Shown in pieces: positions 21,743-28,954 of a stretch of 35,995 nucleotides of DNA. Source of the stretch: Pseudolysinimonas_A sp049651805 (GTDB lineage Bacteria > Actinomycetota > Actinomycetes > Actinomycetales > Microbacteriaceae); NCBI RefSeq assembly GCF_049651805.1, contig NZ_JBASCU010000043.1, positions 1 to 35,995 of the forward strand. Reading direction: 5' to 3'. The notes under the pieces are model-generated. The model ran no database searches, was not told the DNA's origin, and saw only the letters and a list, made by a program, of their open reading frames with translations. Every line of letters begins with the position of its first letter. The first letter of the stretch is position 1. The position numbers were made by a program, and so were the translations under genes.

Positions 21743-22872
21743 TAACCCGAGGGGGCGGGTTCGACCGGGGCGCGGGGGATGGCAACGGATGTCGTGAGCG
21801 GCTCGCCAGAGGAGCGGCTGACGAAGCAGTAGTACGACGGGTCGGACTCCCACTGCTCGTCGGTCACCGGGTAGGCACCCTGCATCTGCACGTCGTTGTA
21901 GGCGCCGGCGGCGGCGAGGTCGACGACGCCGGGGGCCGAGCACAGCAGCGAGATCTGCGCCTGAAGCGCCGCGGCGCCCGGGAAGGCCCCCCACACCGGT
22001 TCGGCGTCGGGCGTCTCGGGATCGGTGGGCTCTGCGGGGAACCAGGCGCGGTAGACCATCTGCGCGCCGTGCGGGGTCGCGCAGTCGACGACGGTGTACT
22101 CCTCGGCCCAGGCACCGGTTTCGACGTCGTACGGCTCGAGGCATTCGCCGCCGAGCAGTTCGTTCCACTCGTGGGTGCCGGGTGCGACCGGGCCGATGGC
22201 GAGCGGCGTGCGCGTCGGGGTCGGGGTGGGCGTCGGGCTCGCGACCACGGCGGGAGCCGGACCGAGCAGGTCGGGCAACCGGGTGCCGAGCAGGAACAGG
22301 GCGATGAGGGCGATCACGGCCAGCAGCCCGCCGCCGACTCCGGCGAGGATCTTCTGCGGGGTGCCGAATCCACGCGACGGCGGGGGGCCCTCGCCGCCGG
22401 GCACGTGCACGAGTTCCTTCGAGCGACCCCGGTTCGCGAATGGCGAGTTGCTCGGGTCGGGACCGAGGCCCGCCTCGTACTCGCGGAAGGCGTCGTCGCC
22501 GAAGAGCGAGTCGAGCGCCGAGCCCGGTTCGGGGTCTGCGGGCGGGCGCAGGGGCGCCGGCACGAGCGCCTGCGTCGGCTCGTCGGAGTATGTCGGCATC
22601 GCCTGGGTGGCTTCGGGTTCCGGGCGCGGCGGCACCTGGGTCGGCGGTAGCTGCGTCGGCGGCGGTCCGTACGTCGTGCCGGGGCCGTACGTCGTCGTCG
22701 GCTGCCACACAGGCGCCACGGGTGCCGCATGGGGTGGCGGGGGCGGCAGAGCGGCGGCTGGCGGCGAGCCGGCGGCATCCTCCTCTGCCGCCCGCCGCTG
22801 CGCAGCTTCGCGGGCTTCGCGTTCGAACTTCGCGAAGAAGTCCTCGGCATCCTCGCCGGAGTCGGGGTTCAT
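21742..22872 (-). CDS. Proline-rich membrane protein with septum-formation-type domain
   Basis: This 376-residue protein has three parts. An acidic cytoplasmic tail, very rich in Pro, Thr and Ala (residues 30-115), is followed by a single membrane helix (about 178-195, VGGGLLAVIALIALFLLG). The extracellular domain (about 225-365) has the VVDCATPHGAQMVYRAWF pattern of the septum-formation domain seen in Actinobacteria. Its four cysteines could pair in two disulfides. The PTPTPTPT linker follows the helix. Such proteins are implicated in cell envelope or division functions, but no direct role can be shown. The ATG overlaps the pyrE stop (ATGA), so it is coupled to pyrE. It ends against palindromic repeat B. 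Confidence 0.82.
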   Translation of the reverse strand: MNPDSGEDAEDFFAKFEREAREAAQRRAAEEDAAGSPPAAALPPPPPHAAPVAPVWQPTTTYGPGTTYGPPPTQLPPTQVPPRPEPEATQAMPTYSDEPTQALVPAPLRPPADPEPGSALDSLFGDDAFREYEAGLGPDPSNSPFANRGRSKELVHVPGGEGPPPSRGFGTPQKILAGVGGGLLAVIALIALFLLGTRLPDLLGPAPAVVASPTPTPTPTRTPLAIGPVAPGTHEWNELLGGECLEPYDVETGAWAEEYTVVDCATPHGAQMVYRAWFPAEPTDPETPDAEPVWGAFPGAAALQAQISLLCSAPGVVDLAAAGAYNDVQMQGAYPVTDEQWESDPSYYCFVSRSSGEPLTTSVAIPRAPVEPAPSG

Positions 22873-23423
22873 TGCTTCGTCAGGCCCAGATCCTGCAGTG
22901 AGATCGCGGCGTAGTAGGGGTACCCGGCAGCTTCGATGATCTCCTGGGCACCGGTGTCGCGATCGACGACGACGGCGACGGCCGCGATCTCGGCGCCGAC
23001 CTTGCGCAGCGCCTCGATCGCCTTGAGCGGCGAGCCGCCGGTGGTGGAAGTGTCCTCCAGCACGACGACGCGCTTGCCTTCGAGCTCGGGGCCTTCGACC
23101 TGACGGCCGCGACCGTGATCCTTCGGCTCTTTGCGCACGACGAAGGCGTCGTAGCGCCGGCCGATCGCGGCACCGCGGTGCAGCACGGCCGCCGCGATGG
23201 GGTCGGCGCCCATCGTGAGGCCGCCGACGGCGGCGATGTCGGGGATGCCGGCGATCAGGTCGACCATGACCTCGCCGATGAGCGGGGCGACCCGACCGTC
23301 GAGGCTGACCTTGCGCAGGTCGATGTAGTAGGTCGCCTTCTTGCCGCTCGTGAGCGTGAAGTCGCCGTGGAATACCGCATCGTCCTTGATGTACTGGATG
23401 AGGGCGGCGCGAGCGTCGGTCAC
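22869..23423 (-). CDS. pyrE: Orotate phosphoribosyltransferase
   Basis: PyrE makes orotidine monophosphate from orotate and PRPP in pyrimidine synthesis. The protein is 184 residues from GTG 23423 (VTDARAALIQYIKDDAVFHG). It has the FTLTSGKKATYYIDLRK segment, the flexible loop VVRKEPKDHGRGRQVEG with catalytic Lys/His, and the PRPP-binding motif VVVLEDTSTTGGS (about 119-131). Codons upstream of the GTG belong to the antisense of the exonuclease gene and are not used. TAGTCT ends seven bases before the GTG, so the message is probably leaderless. The stop overlaps the following membrane protein gene. Confidence 0.96.
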   Translation of the reverse strand: MTDARAALIQYIKDDAVFHGDFTLTSGKKATYYIDLRKVSLDGRVAPLIGEVMVDLIAGIPDIAAVGGLTMGADPIAAAVLHRGAAIGRRYDAFVVRKEPKDHGRGRQVEGPELEGKRVVVLEDTSTTGGSPLKAIEALRKVGAEIAAVAVVVDRDTGAQEIIEAAGYPYYAAISLQDLGLTKQ

Positions 23424-23429
23424 ACCGTC

Positions 23430-23436
23430 CAGACTA
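23430..23436. promoter_or_regulatory. Overlapping divergent -10 boxes of pyrE and exonuclease III
   Basis: TAGTCT (minus strand, 23431-23436) ends seven bases before the pyrE GTG. On the plus strand CAGACT (23430-23435) ends six bases before ATG 23442. Two opposite leaderless starts would therefore share an 18-base gap and should interfere. Confidence 0.45.
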
Positions 23437-23441
23437 GAGTC

Positions 23442-24278
23442 ATGCGCCTTGCCACCTGGAACGTCAACTCCGTCCGCAGCCGGGTGGCTCGCATCGTCGA
23501 CTTCGCCGTGCGCGAGAGCGTCGACGTGCTCGCGATGCAAGAGATCAAGTGCACGCCCGCACAGTTCCCGCTTCAGGCATTCGAGGATGCCGGCTACGAG
23601 GTCGCGCTACACGGCCTCAACCAGTGGAACGGCGTCGCGATCGCGAGTCGGCATCCGATCACGGATGTCGAGGTCGGCTTCCCGGGCATGCCCGGCTTCG
23701 AGAAGGGGCTCGAAGGCCCCGATCTGCCGCTTGAGGCGCGGGCGATCGGCGCGACGACGGGCGGCCTCCGGGTGTGGTCGCTGTACGTTCCGAACGGTCG
23801 GTCGCTCGATGACCCGCACTACCTCTACAAGCTCGACTGGCTCGCTCAGCTCACGTCCGCCGCCGGAGCGTGGGCGGCATCCGATCTGCCCTTCGCGCTG
23901 ACGGGCGACTTCAACATCGCCCCGCTCGACGGCGACGTGGGCGACCCGTCGCTCATCCCGGGCCTGTCGACGCACATCTCGCCGCCCGAGCGCGACGCGT
24001 TCCAGAAGCTGCTGGATGCCGGCCTCACCGACGTCGTGCGTCCGCTCGTGCCCACGGGCTACACCTACTGGGATTACAAGCAGCTGCGGTTCCCGCGCAA
24101 CGAGGGGCTGCGCATCGACTTCGTGCTCGCCTCGCCCGCCTTCGCCGCCGCGGTGACAGGTGCGGCGATCCACCGCGACGAGCGCAAGGGCGACGCCCCG
24201 AGCGACCACGTGCCCGTCATCGTCGACCTCGACCTGCACCCCGACGAAGACGACGACGACCGCCCGATGATCTTCTGA
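23442..24278 (+). CDS. xth: Exonuclease III (AP endonuclease)
   Basis: This 278-residue Mg-dependent 3'-5' exonuclease and AP endonuclease acts in base excision repair. Motifs in order: LATWNVNSVRSR with Asn7 and Asn9, LAMQEIKC with the metal-binding Glu34, VYVPNGRS-type segment, FALTGDFNIAPLDGDVGD with catalytic Asp and Asn, and the final PSDHVPVIVDL with the catalytic Asp-His pair. The length is normal. The C-terminal acidic tail (HPDEDDDDRPMIF) is unusual but short. It is divergent from pyrE with only 18 bases between starts. Confidence 0.95.
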   Translation: MRLATWNVNSVRSRVARIVDFAVRESVDVLAMQEIKCTPAQFPLQAFEDAGYEVALHGLNQWNGVAIASRHPITDVEVGFPGMPGFEKGLEGPDLPLEARAIGATTGGLRVWSLYVPNGRSLDDPHYLYKLDWLAQLTSAAGAWAASDLPFALTGDFNIAPLDGDVGDPSLIPGLSTHISPPERDAFQKLLDAGLTDVVRPLVPTGYTYWDYKQLRFPRNEGLRIDFVLASPAFAAAVTGAAIHRDERKGDAPSDHVPVIVDLDLHPDEDDDDRPMIF

Positions 24279-24303
24279 CCTGGGCTTCCACTCTCTTTGC
24301 GTC

Positions 24304-24333
24304 TTGACTTATATAAGCAACAACTGATGTACT
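24304..24333 (+). promoter_or_regulatory. Promoter and palindrome of ArsR/SRPBCC operon
   Basis: A -35 TTGACT (24304-24309) and -10 TGTACT (24328-24333) are 18 bases apart. The -10 ends six bases before GTG 24340. Between them lies the perfect palindrome CTTATATAAG (24308-24317), overlapping the -35. This fits autorepression by the ArsR-type protein. Confidence 0.6.
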
Positions 24334-24339
24334 GAGCCG

Positions 24340-24723
24340 GTGCACGCACTCGACATCCTCGGGGATCCGGTTCGCCGGCGCATCCTCGAGCTGCTCGCCG
24401 AAGGCGAGGCCCAGGCGGGCGAGCTGGGCCGGGTCGTGCAGGCGGAGTTCGGCATCTCGCAGCCCGCCGTCTCGCAGCACCTGCGCGTGCTGCGCGAGTC
24501 GGGCTTCGCGACCGTGCGCCCCGAAGGCACCCGGCGGATGTACGCGATCGACCCGACGCCGCTCGCCGAAGCCGACGCGTGGTTCGAGTCGTTCCGCCGC
24601 TTCTGGCAACCGCGACTCGATGCCCTCGGCACCGAGCTGGCCCGCGGTCGCCGCGCACGCCGGCTCGCCGAACCCCGCGAATCCGACAACACCGAACCCG
24701 AAGACACCGAAGAGAAGGAATGA
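24340..24723 (+). CDS. ArsR-type winged helix regulator
   Basis: This 127-residue regulator begins MHALDILGDPVRRRILELLA, a typical ArsR/SmtB first helix pair. The recognition region is FGISQPAVSQHLRVLRESGF, followed by the wing VRPEGTRRMYAID. No metal-binding CxxC or His cluster is present, so this is the non-metal subgroup usually paired with SRPBCC (AHSA1) proteins. The C-terminal 30 residues are charged and acidic. Its stop overlaps the SRPBCC gene start (ATGA). The palindrome between its -35 and -10 is a likely operator. Confidence 0.93.
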   Translation: MHALDILGDPVRRRILELLAEGEAQAGELGRVVQAEFGISQPAVSQHLRVLRESGFATVRPEGTRRMYAIDPTPLAEADAWFESFRRFWQPRLDALGTELARGRRARRLAEPRESDNTEPEDTEEKE

Positions 24724-25397
24724 CCATGGTGAACATCGCCGCACAACTCGGAGCCGTCGACCGCGGCATCCGCACGACCGACGTCGACGGGGTGCCCTCG
24801 TACGTGCAGTCGCTCAGCCAGCGCTACCCGTCGCCGATCGCCGACCTCTGGGAGGCGCTCACGACCGCCGACCGCATCGGCCGCTGGTTCCTGCCGGTGT
24901 CGGGCGACCTGCGCCTCGGCGGCAGCTACCAGCTCGAGGGCAACGCTGGCGGTGAGGTGCTCGCCTGCGACCCACCGTCGGGCGATCGCGCGTCGTTCCG
25001 TCTGTCGTGGGTGTTCGGCGGGGGTGAACCGACGTTCGTCACCGTCTTCCTCCACGCCGAGGGCGACGACCGCACGCGGCTCGTGCTCGAGCACGTCGCC
25101 GGAGTCGACACTCTGCCGCCGGGCATGTGGGAGCAGTTCGGGCCCGCGGGCACCGGGATGGGCTGGGACTCGGGCCTGCTCGGCCTCGCCCTGCACCTCA
25201 CCGCGCCCGAAGCGCGGCCCGACGACGTCGAGGCGTGGACGATGAGCGACGAGGGCAAGGCGTTCCTGCGCGGTTCGGCGGATGCCTGGGCCGCCGCTCA
25301 GATCGCCGACGGCACCGAACCCTCGGCCGCGAAAGCCGCCGCCGACCAGACCTACGGGATGTACACCGGCGAGGTGCCCGCCCCCGACCACGGCTAG
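24720..25397 (+). CDS. SRPBCC (AHSA1-type) domain protein
   Basis: This protein of 225 residues has a START/Bet v1-like fold. Recognisable parts are RYPSPIADLWEALTTADRIG, the RWFLPVSGDLRLGGSYQLEG segment, FRLSWVFGGGEPTFVTVFLH and the long C-terminal helix region with WDSGLLGLALHL. The usual job of such partners of ArsR regulators is binding a hydrophobic ligand or acting in stress response; none is proven. The start may be ATG 24720, which overlaps the ArsR stop, or ATG 24726, which is better spaced from AAGGA at 24715-24719. The TAG stop at 25395-25397 opens the -10 box of the next gene. Confidence 0.9.
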   Translation: MTMVNIAAQLGAVDRGIRTTDVDGVPSYVQSLSQRYPSPIADLWEALTTADRIGRWFLPVSGDLRLGGSYQLEGNAGGEVLACDPPSGDRASFRLSWVFGGGEPTFVTVFLHAEGDDRTRLVLEHVAGVDTLPPGMWEQFGPAGTGMGWDSGLLGLALHLTAPEARPDDVEAWTMSDEGKAFLRGSADAWAAAQIADGTEPSAAKAAADQTYGMYTGEVPAPDHG

Positions 25398-25400
25398 CGT
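25395..25400 (+). promoter_or_regulatory. Leaderless -10 box of YwqK-like gene
   Basis: TAGCGT ends seven bases before GTG 25408. It begins with the TAG stop of the SRPBCC gene. Confidence 0.5.
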
Positions 25401-25407
25401 GGCGACG

Positions 25408-25821
25408 GTGAGCGCGCCGGACTCCACCCCCGACGAGCACGACGCCGCGGGCCGCAAGACCGGACCGTGGACGGATGCCGACCCGCACGGCGGCGTCATG
25501 ATCGGCGACTACGTCGAGGGTCAACGACACGGCACCTGGCGGCACTACGGCGCTGATGGCGGCCTGCGCTCCGAGGGAGCGTTCGCTCAGGGAGTGCTCC
25601 ACGGCGAGTGGACGTGGTACCGAACGGCGGGTGGGCTGCTGCAACGAGGTGCCTTCGATCGCGGCGAGAAGCACGGTCGTTGGGAGCGCTGGAACTCCTC
25701 TGGACAACCCCTCGATTCCGGTTCCTGGGATCGGGGTCGCAAGACGGGCGAGTGGACGCACTACGCGCCCGACGGCTCCGTCAAGAAGACCACGAACCAC
25801 CGGCCGAAGCCGCCGGAGTGA
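25408..25821 (+). CDS. YwqK/MORN-like repeat protein
   Basis: This 137-residue protein contains four consecutive repeats of the form G-x-H/K-x-G-x-W-x-x-(H/Y)(Y/W)-x-x-(D/G)-G. Examples are EGQRHGTWRHYGADG, QGVLHGEWTWYRTAG, RGEKHGRWERWNSSG and RGRKTGEWTHYAPDG. These match the MORN-like repeats of YwqK-type proteins, which form beta-rich sheets and are sometimes annotated as antitoxin components. No toxin gene lies next to it, so that label should not be carried over. It has no signal peptide. GTG 25408 is preferred over GTG 25399, which lies in the -10 box. The function is unknown. Confidence 0.8.
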   Translation: MSAPDSTPDEHDAAGRKTGPWTDADPHGGVMIGDYVEGQRHGTWRHYGADGGLRSEGAFAQGVLHGEWTWYRTAGGLLQRGAFDRGEKHGRWERWNSSGQPLDSGSWDRGRKTGEWTHYAPDGSVKKTTNHRPKPPE

Positions 25822-25825
25822 CGGC

Positions 25826-26752
25826 CTAGCGCGGAGCGAGCAGCGCCGCGACGATGAGCATCACCGGAAACGAGCCGAGCGTCGTGATGAACACCACGTC
25901 GCGGGCGAGCACCTCACCGCGCCGGTACCGCTGCGCGTAGTTGAACACGTTCTGTCCGGTCGGCAGTGCCATGAGGATGACCGCGGCGAAGAGAGCGTGC
26001 CCGTCGAGGCCGAAGACGAAGCGACCGAGCACCCAGGCCGCCACGGGCATCAGCGCGAGCTTGAACAGCGATGCGACCACGACATCCCGGCGAAACTCGC
26101 CCGGTGCCAGCACCCGGGTGCCGTGCAACGACATCCCGAACGCGATGAGGATGACGGGCACCGCGGCACCGCCGATCAGCTCGAACGGACGGAACAGCTC
26201 CGGCGGCAGTTCGACCCCCGTCACCGCGATGAGGAAGCCCAGCGCCGACGCGATGATGAGCGGGTTGCGCACCGGCTGCAACAGGATGCGACCGACCGAC
26301 GGCTTGCCGCCGGTGCTGACGTCGAGGATCGTGAGCGCGATCGGCGTGATGACGATCAGCTGCAGCAGGAACACGGGCGCCGATGCGGCGGCATCGCCGA
26401 GCACGTAGGCCGAGAGCGGGATGCCCATGTTGGTCGCGTTCGCGTAGGCCGAGCCGAGCGAGCCGACCGTCGCCTCGGGCACAGCCCGACGCCAGAGCAC
26501 CAAGGCGACGAGCGCGAACAGGGCGAGAGCCAGTGCGGCGACCGACGCAGTCGTCGGAAGCAGCTCCGAGAACAGCGCCGTGACATCGGCCTCGGCGAGC
26601 ACCGTGAACAGCAGCGCGGGCGAGAGCACGAAGAAGCCCAGCCGGCCGAGCACGTGGGCCGCGCCCTCACCGAGCAGCCCCGACCGGCCGAGGCCGTAGC
26701 CGATGGCCACGACGAAAGCGATGATCGCGAACCCGATGAGCACGCCGATCAC
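25826..26752 (-). CDS. AEC-family (auxin efflux carrier-type) transporter
   Basis: This 308-residue membrane protein has about ten hydrophobic helices, typical of the AEC family (five plus five inverted repeat). Motifs include FVVAIGYGLGRSG at the N-terminus, SAYANATNMGIPLSAYVLGD in the first half and ILMALPTGQNVFNYAQRYRR near the end; NxGxP-type and PTGQN/N residues are conserved positions. Bacterial members export or import malate, malonate or other small acids; the substrate is unknown. GTG 26752 is six bases after TACGCT on the minus strand, predicting a leaderless start. It follows the alkylation-repair gene on the same strand by 16 bases. Confidence 0.9.
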   Translation of the reverse strand: MIGVLIGFAIIAFVVAIGYGLGRSGLLGEGAAHVLGRLGFFVLSPALLFTVLAEADVTALFSELLPTTASVAALALALFALVALVLWRRAVPEATVGSLGSAYANATNMGIPLSAYVLGDAAASAPVFLLQLIVITPIALTILDVSTGGKPSVGRILLQPVRNPLIIASALGFLIAVTGVELPPELFRPFELIGGAAVPVILIAFGMSLHGTRVLAPGEFRRDVVVASLFKLALMPVAAWVLGRFVFGLDGHALFAAVILMALPTGQNVFNYAQRYRRGEVLARDVVFITTLGSFPVMLIVAALLAPR

Positions 26753-26758
26753 GCCTCC

Positions 26759-26764
26759 AGCGTA
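26759..26764 (-). promoter_or_regulatory. Leaderless -10 box of AEC transporter gene
   Basis: TACGCT on the minus strand ends six bases before GTG 26752. The upstream GGAGG is only one base from the start and too close to act as a ribosome site for it. Confidence 0.5.
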
Positions 26765-26768
26765 GGGC

Positions 26769-27479
26769 TCACCTCATCTGGCGATAGGCGGCCCGCACCT
26801 CGGGGTCGAGGTGCTCGGTCGCATACGACAGCATCGTGCGCGGCATCCGGGCGGCGTGGGCGTCGAGGAAGCCGAGCAGCGCCTCACGCGACACGCGCTT
26901 GCCGACCTCGCGCAGCATCCAGCCCACCGCCTTGTGCATGAGGTCGTGCCGGTCACCGAGCAGCCGTTCGGCGAGCGCGAGCGTCGTCGAGGCGTCGCGT
27001 CGCTTGATGAACGCGAAGGTGGTGAGCATCGCGACCCGGCGTTCCCAGAGCACGGGGGATGCCGCGAGCTCGTCGAGCACGGAACGGTCGCGGTCGAACA
27101 GCCACCCGCCGAGCGCGTACTCGGCGGAGGCGTCGACGAGATCCCAGTTGTTCACCCGCCCGCGCCGCACGGCCGCGAGGTACCGCTCGGCCGCCCTCGC
27201 CGGGTCGCGCCGGGCCGCCTCGTTCAGCAACAGCACCCCCGCGAGCCGGTGCTCGTGCTCGGCGTCGTCGAGCAGCGCGTCGATCTCATCGAACGGCAGT
27301 CCGCGGAACCGCTTCACGACCGCCCGGGTCACCGGAACTCGCAACCCGAGGAAGACATCGCCTGCGCCGTAGCCGCCTTCGTAGCCCTTGAAGTAGGAGC
27401 GCTGTGTGAGCCCATCCGCCGGATTTGCGAACTCGGCGAGCGCCGAACGCACGTCCTGGGCCGTCGAATTGGATTCCAC
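26769..27479 (-). CDS. DNA alkylation repair protein (AlkD-like HEAT repeats)
   Basis: This 236-residue protein is made of HEAT-like helical repeats. The first conserved block is QRSYFKGYEGGYGAGDVFLG with LRVPVTRAVVKRF, followed by HEHRLAGVLLLNEAARRD, NNWDLVDASAEYALGGWL, RRVAMLTTFAFIKRRDASTT and the long MHKAVGWMLREVGKRVS helix. The NNWDLVD block with its Trp and Asp and the later Arg residues are the expected catalytic face of AlkC/AlkD glycosylases, which remove alkylated purines. Start is GTG 27479, six bases from CATGAT. The gene is divergent from the DUF6421 gene. Activity is inferred from family. Confidence 0.92.
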   Translation of the reverse strand: MESNSTAQDVRSALAEFANPADGLTQRSYFKGYEGGYGAGDVFLGLRVPVTRAVVKRFRGLPFDEIDALLDDAEHEHRLAGVLLLNEAARRDPARAAERYLAAVRRGRVNNWDLVDASAEYALGGWLFDRDRSVLDELAASPVLWERRVAMLTTFAFIKRRDASTTLALAERLLGDRHDLMHKAVGWMLREVGKRVSREALLGFLDAHAARMPRTMLSYATEHLDPEVRAAYRQMR

Positions 27480-27525
27480 GCAACGATCATGCGCAGATCA
27501 CAACCCTTTCCGGAACCACTCTTCC

Positions 27526-27531
27526 TAGGCT
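27526..27531 (+). promoter_or_regulatory. Leaderless -10 box of DUF6421 gene
   Basis: TAGGCT ends six bases before ATG 27538. Confidence 0.6.
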
Positions 27532-27537
27532 CGATAC

Positions 27538-28896
27538 ATGACGACGCTCTCCGCTCCCGCCGTCGGCGATGTCGTCGCGTCGCCGGCCTGGCTCGACCTC
27601 AAGTCCGCCGCCGTCGCCCTCCGGCCGCTCCAGGTACACGACGGCAGCATTCCGGATGCCGCCCACCACGCCGACGCTTCCTCGCACTGTGCGCGGATCA
27701 GGAAATCGCTGGAAGCTTTGGCCCCCGCGTTCCCGCACGACGCGGATTACCTGAACGCGGCACGTTCCGACTTCGAGAAGTGGGAGGCCGACGGTTTCGG
27801 CGTGCCCGACTTCTACGACTCCCTCGTCGCGTTCCACCCCGAGGCATACCGCGAGAACGGCCGCCAGCACCTCGTGGTGTTCCCCATGTACACGCAGAAC
27901 GGCAGCACCGACCGGCTCGTCGAAGCCGTGCTCATCGAGGTCGTCTGGCCCGAGTTCATCGCCGCGCTCGAACAGACCTACACGAACGCTCTCTTCGTGC
28001 CGATCCGATTCCTCGACTTCACCCCCGGCTACGACACCAACTCGGCGGTGCTGTTCCCCGAGACCGTCGCCATGCGCGAGATCCCGGCGTTCACCTGGGG
28101 AGCGATCTTCGCCGACCGCGAGGCGGCCCGCTTCCGCTCCGTCACCCGCAAGGCGGCCGAGATCACCAAGCTCGACCTGCCCGACGACGCACGTCGGCTG
28201 CTCGAGAACCAGCGGCTCGCCGAAGAGACCTTCGTCATGTGGGACCTCATCCACGACCGCACCCACATGCGCGGCGACCTGCCGTTCGACCCGTTCATGA
28301 TCAAGCAACGCATGCCGTACTTCCTCTACTCGCTCGAGGAGCTGCGCTGCGACCTCACCGCGTTCCGCGAGGCGGTCAAGCTGGTGCGCGCCGAAGAGAC
28401 CGACGACACCACCCGCGAGCACGCGCAGCTCGCGCAGTACGCGATCCTGTTCGACCGCATGTTCCGCTTCCCGCTCACGGGCGACCGCGTGCGCAACTAC
28501 GACGGTCTCGGCGGGCAGTTGCTCTTCGCGTGGCTGCACCAGCACGACGTGCTGCACTGGACCGACACCCGGCTCGCGATCGATTGGGCAGAAGTGCCGG
28601 ATGTCGTGGTCGGGTTGTCCGACGCGATCGACGACCTGTACTGGCGCAGCATCGACCGCCCGAAGGCGGCCCACTGGCTTGCCGCCTACGAACTCGTGCG
28701 CAGCGTGCTCGACCCGCACCCGGCATCCCGGTGGGCGCGCGGACTGCCCGACGAGATCTTGGAAGGCCCGACGAAGGGCATGACGGATGCCGTGCTCGAC
28801 GACGAGTTCCCGCTGTCGATGTTCTACGAAGCGTTGGGCAAGAAGATGGGCGACGTGATCGAGTCGACGAAGGGCATCACGGGCGCTTCCGCCTGA
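27538..28896 (+). CDS. DUF6421-type protein of unknown function
   Basis: This 452-residue soluble protein has no signal peptide or membrane helix. I believe it belongs to the actinobacterial DUF6421 group, chiefly from the central block WDLIHDRTHMRGDLPFDPFM followed by IKQRMPYFLYSLEELRCDLT; that name is from memory. The His-rich IHDRTH segment, the Glu in SLEELRCDL and His residues in WLHQHDVLHW are arranged as in a possible metal site, suggestive of a metallopeptidase-like fold, but no known HExxH motif is present. The N-terminal part (1-190) has no known signature. It has its own leaderless promoter and is divergent from alkD. It is not linked to a pathway by its neighbours. Confidence 0.82.
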   Translation: MTTLSAPAVGDVVASPAWLDLKSAAVALRPLQVHDGSIPDAAHHADASSHCARIRKSLEALAPAFPHDADYLNAARSDFEKWEADGFGVPDFYDSLVAFHPEAYRENGRQHLVVFPMYTQNGSTDRLVEAVLIEVVWPEFIAALEQTYTNALFVPIRFLDFTPGYDTNSAVLFPETVAMREIPAFTWGAIFADREAARFRSVTRKAAEITKLDLPDDARRLLENQRLAEETFVMWDLIHDRTHMRGDLPFDPFMIKQRMPYFLYSLEELRCDLTAFREAVKLVRAEETDDTTREHAQLAQYAILFDRMFRFPLTGDRVRNYDGLGGQLLFAWLHQHDVLHWTDTRLAIDWAEVPDVVVGLSDAIDDLYWRSIDRPKAAHWLAAYELVRSVLDPHPASRWARGLPDEILEGPTKGMTDAVLDDEFPLSMFYEALGKKMGDVIESTKGITGASA

Positions 28897-28942
28897 CCGA
28901 CCGCTCCGCCTGACGACGGAGGTGCGCCGGCATCCGTTTCCG

Positions 28943-28948
28943 TAGGCT
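28943..28948 (+). promoter_or_regulatory. Leaderless -10 box of histidine kinase gene
   Basis: TAGGCT ends six bases before GTG 28955. Confidence 0.6.
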
Positions 28949-28954
28949 CGCAAG

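Noticed and set aside
25408..25821. Toxin-antitoxin role for the YwqK-like protein
   Set aside because: The label exists for the family, but no adjacent toxin gene is present and the repeats alone do not show antitoxin function.
26811..28913. A 700-residue open frame on the plus strand
   Set aside because: It is a GC-rich shadow, running antisense to the AlkD-like gene and out of frame with DUF6421. Its composition is Arg- and Pro-rich with no domain.
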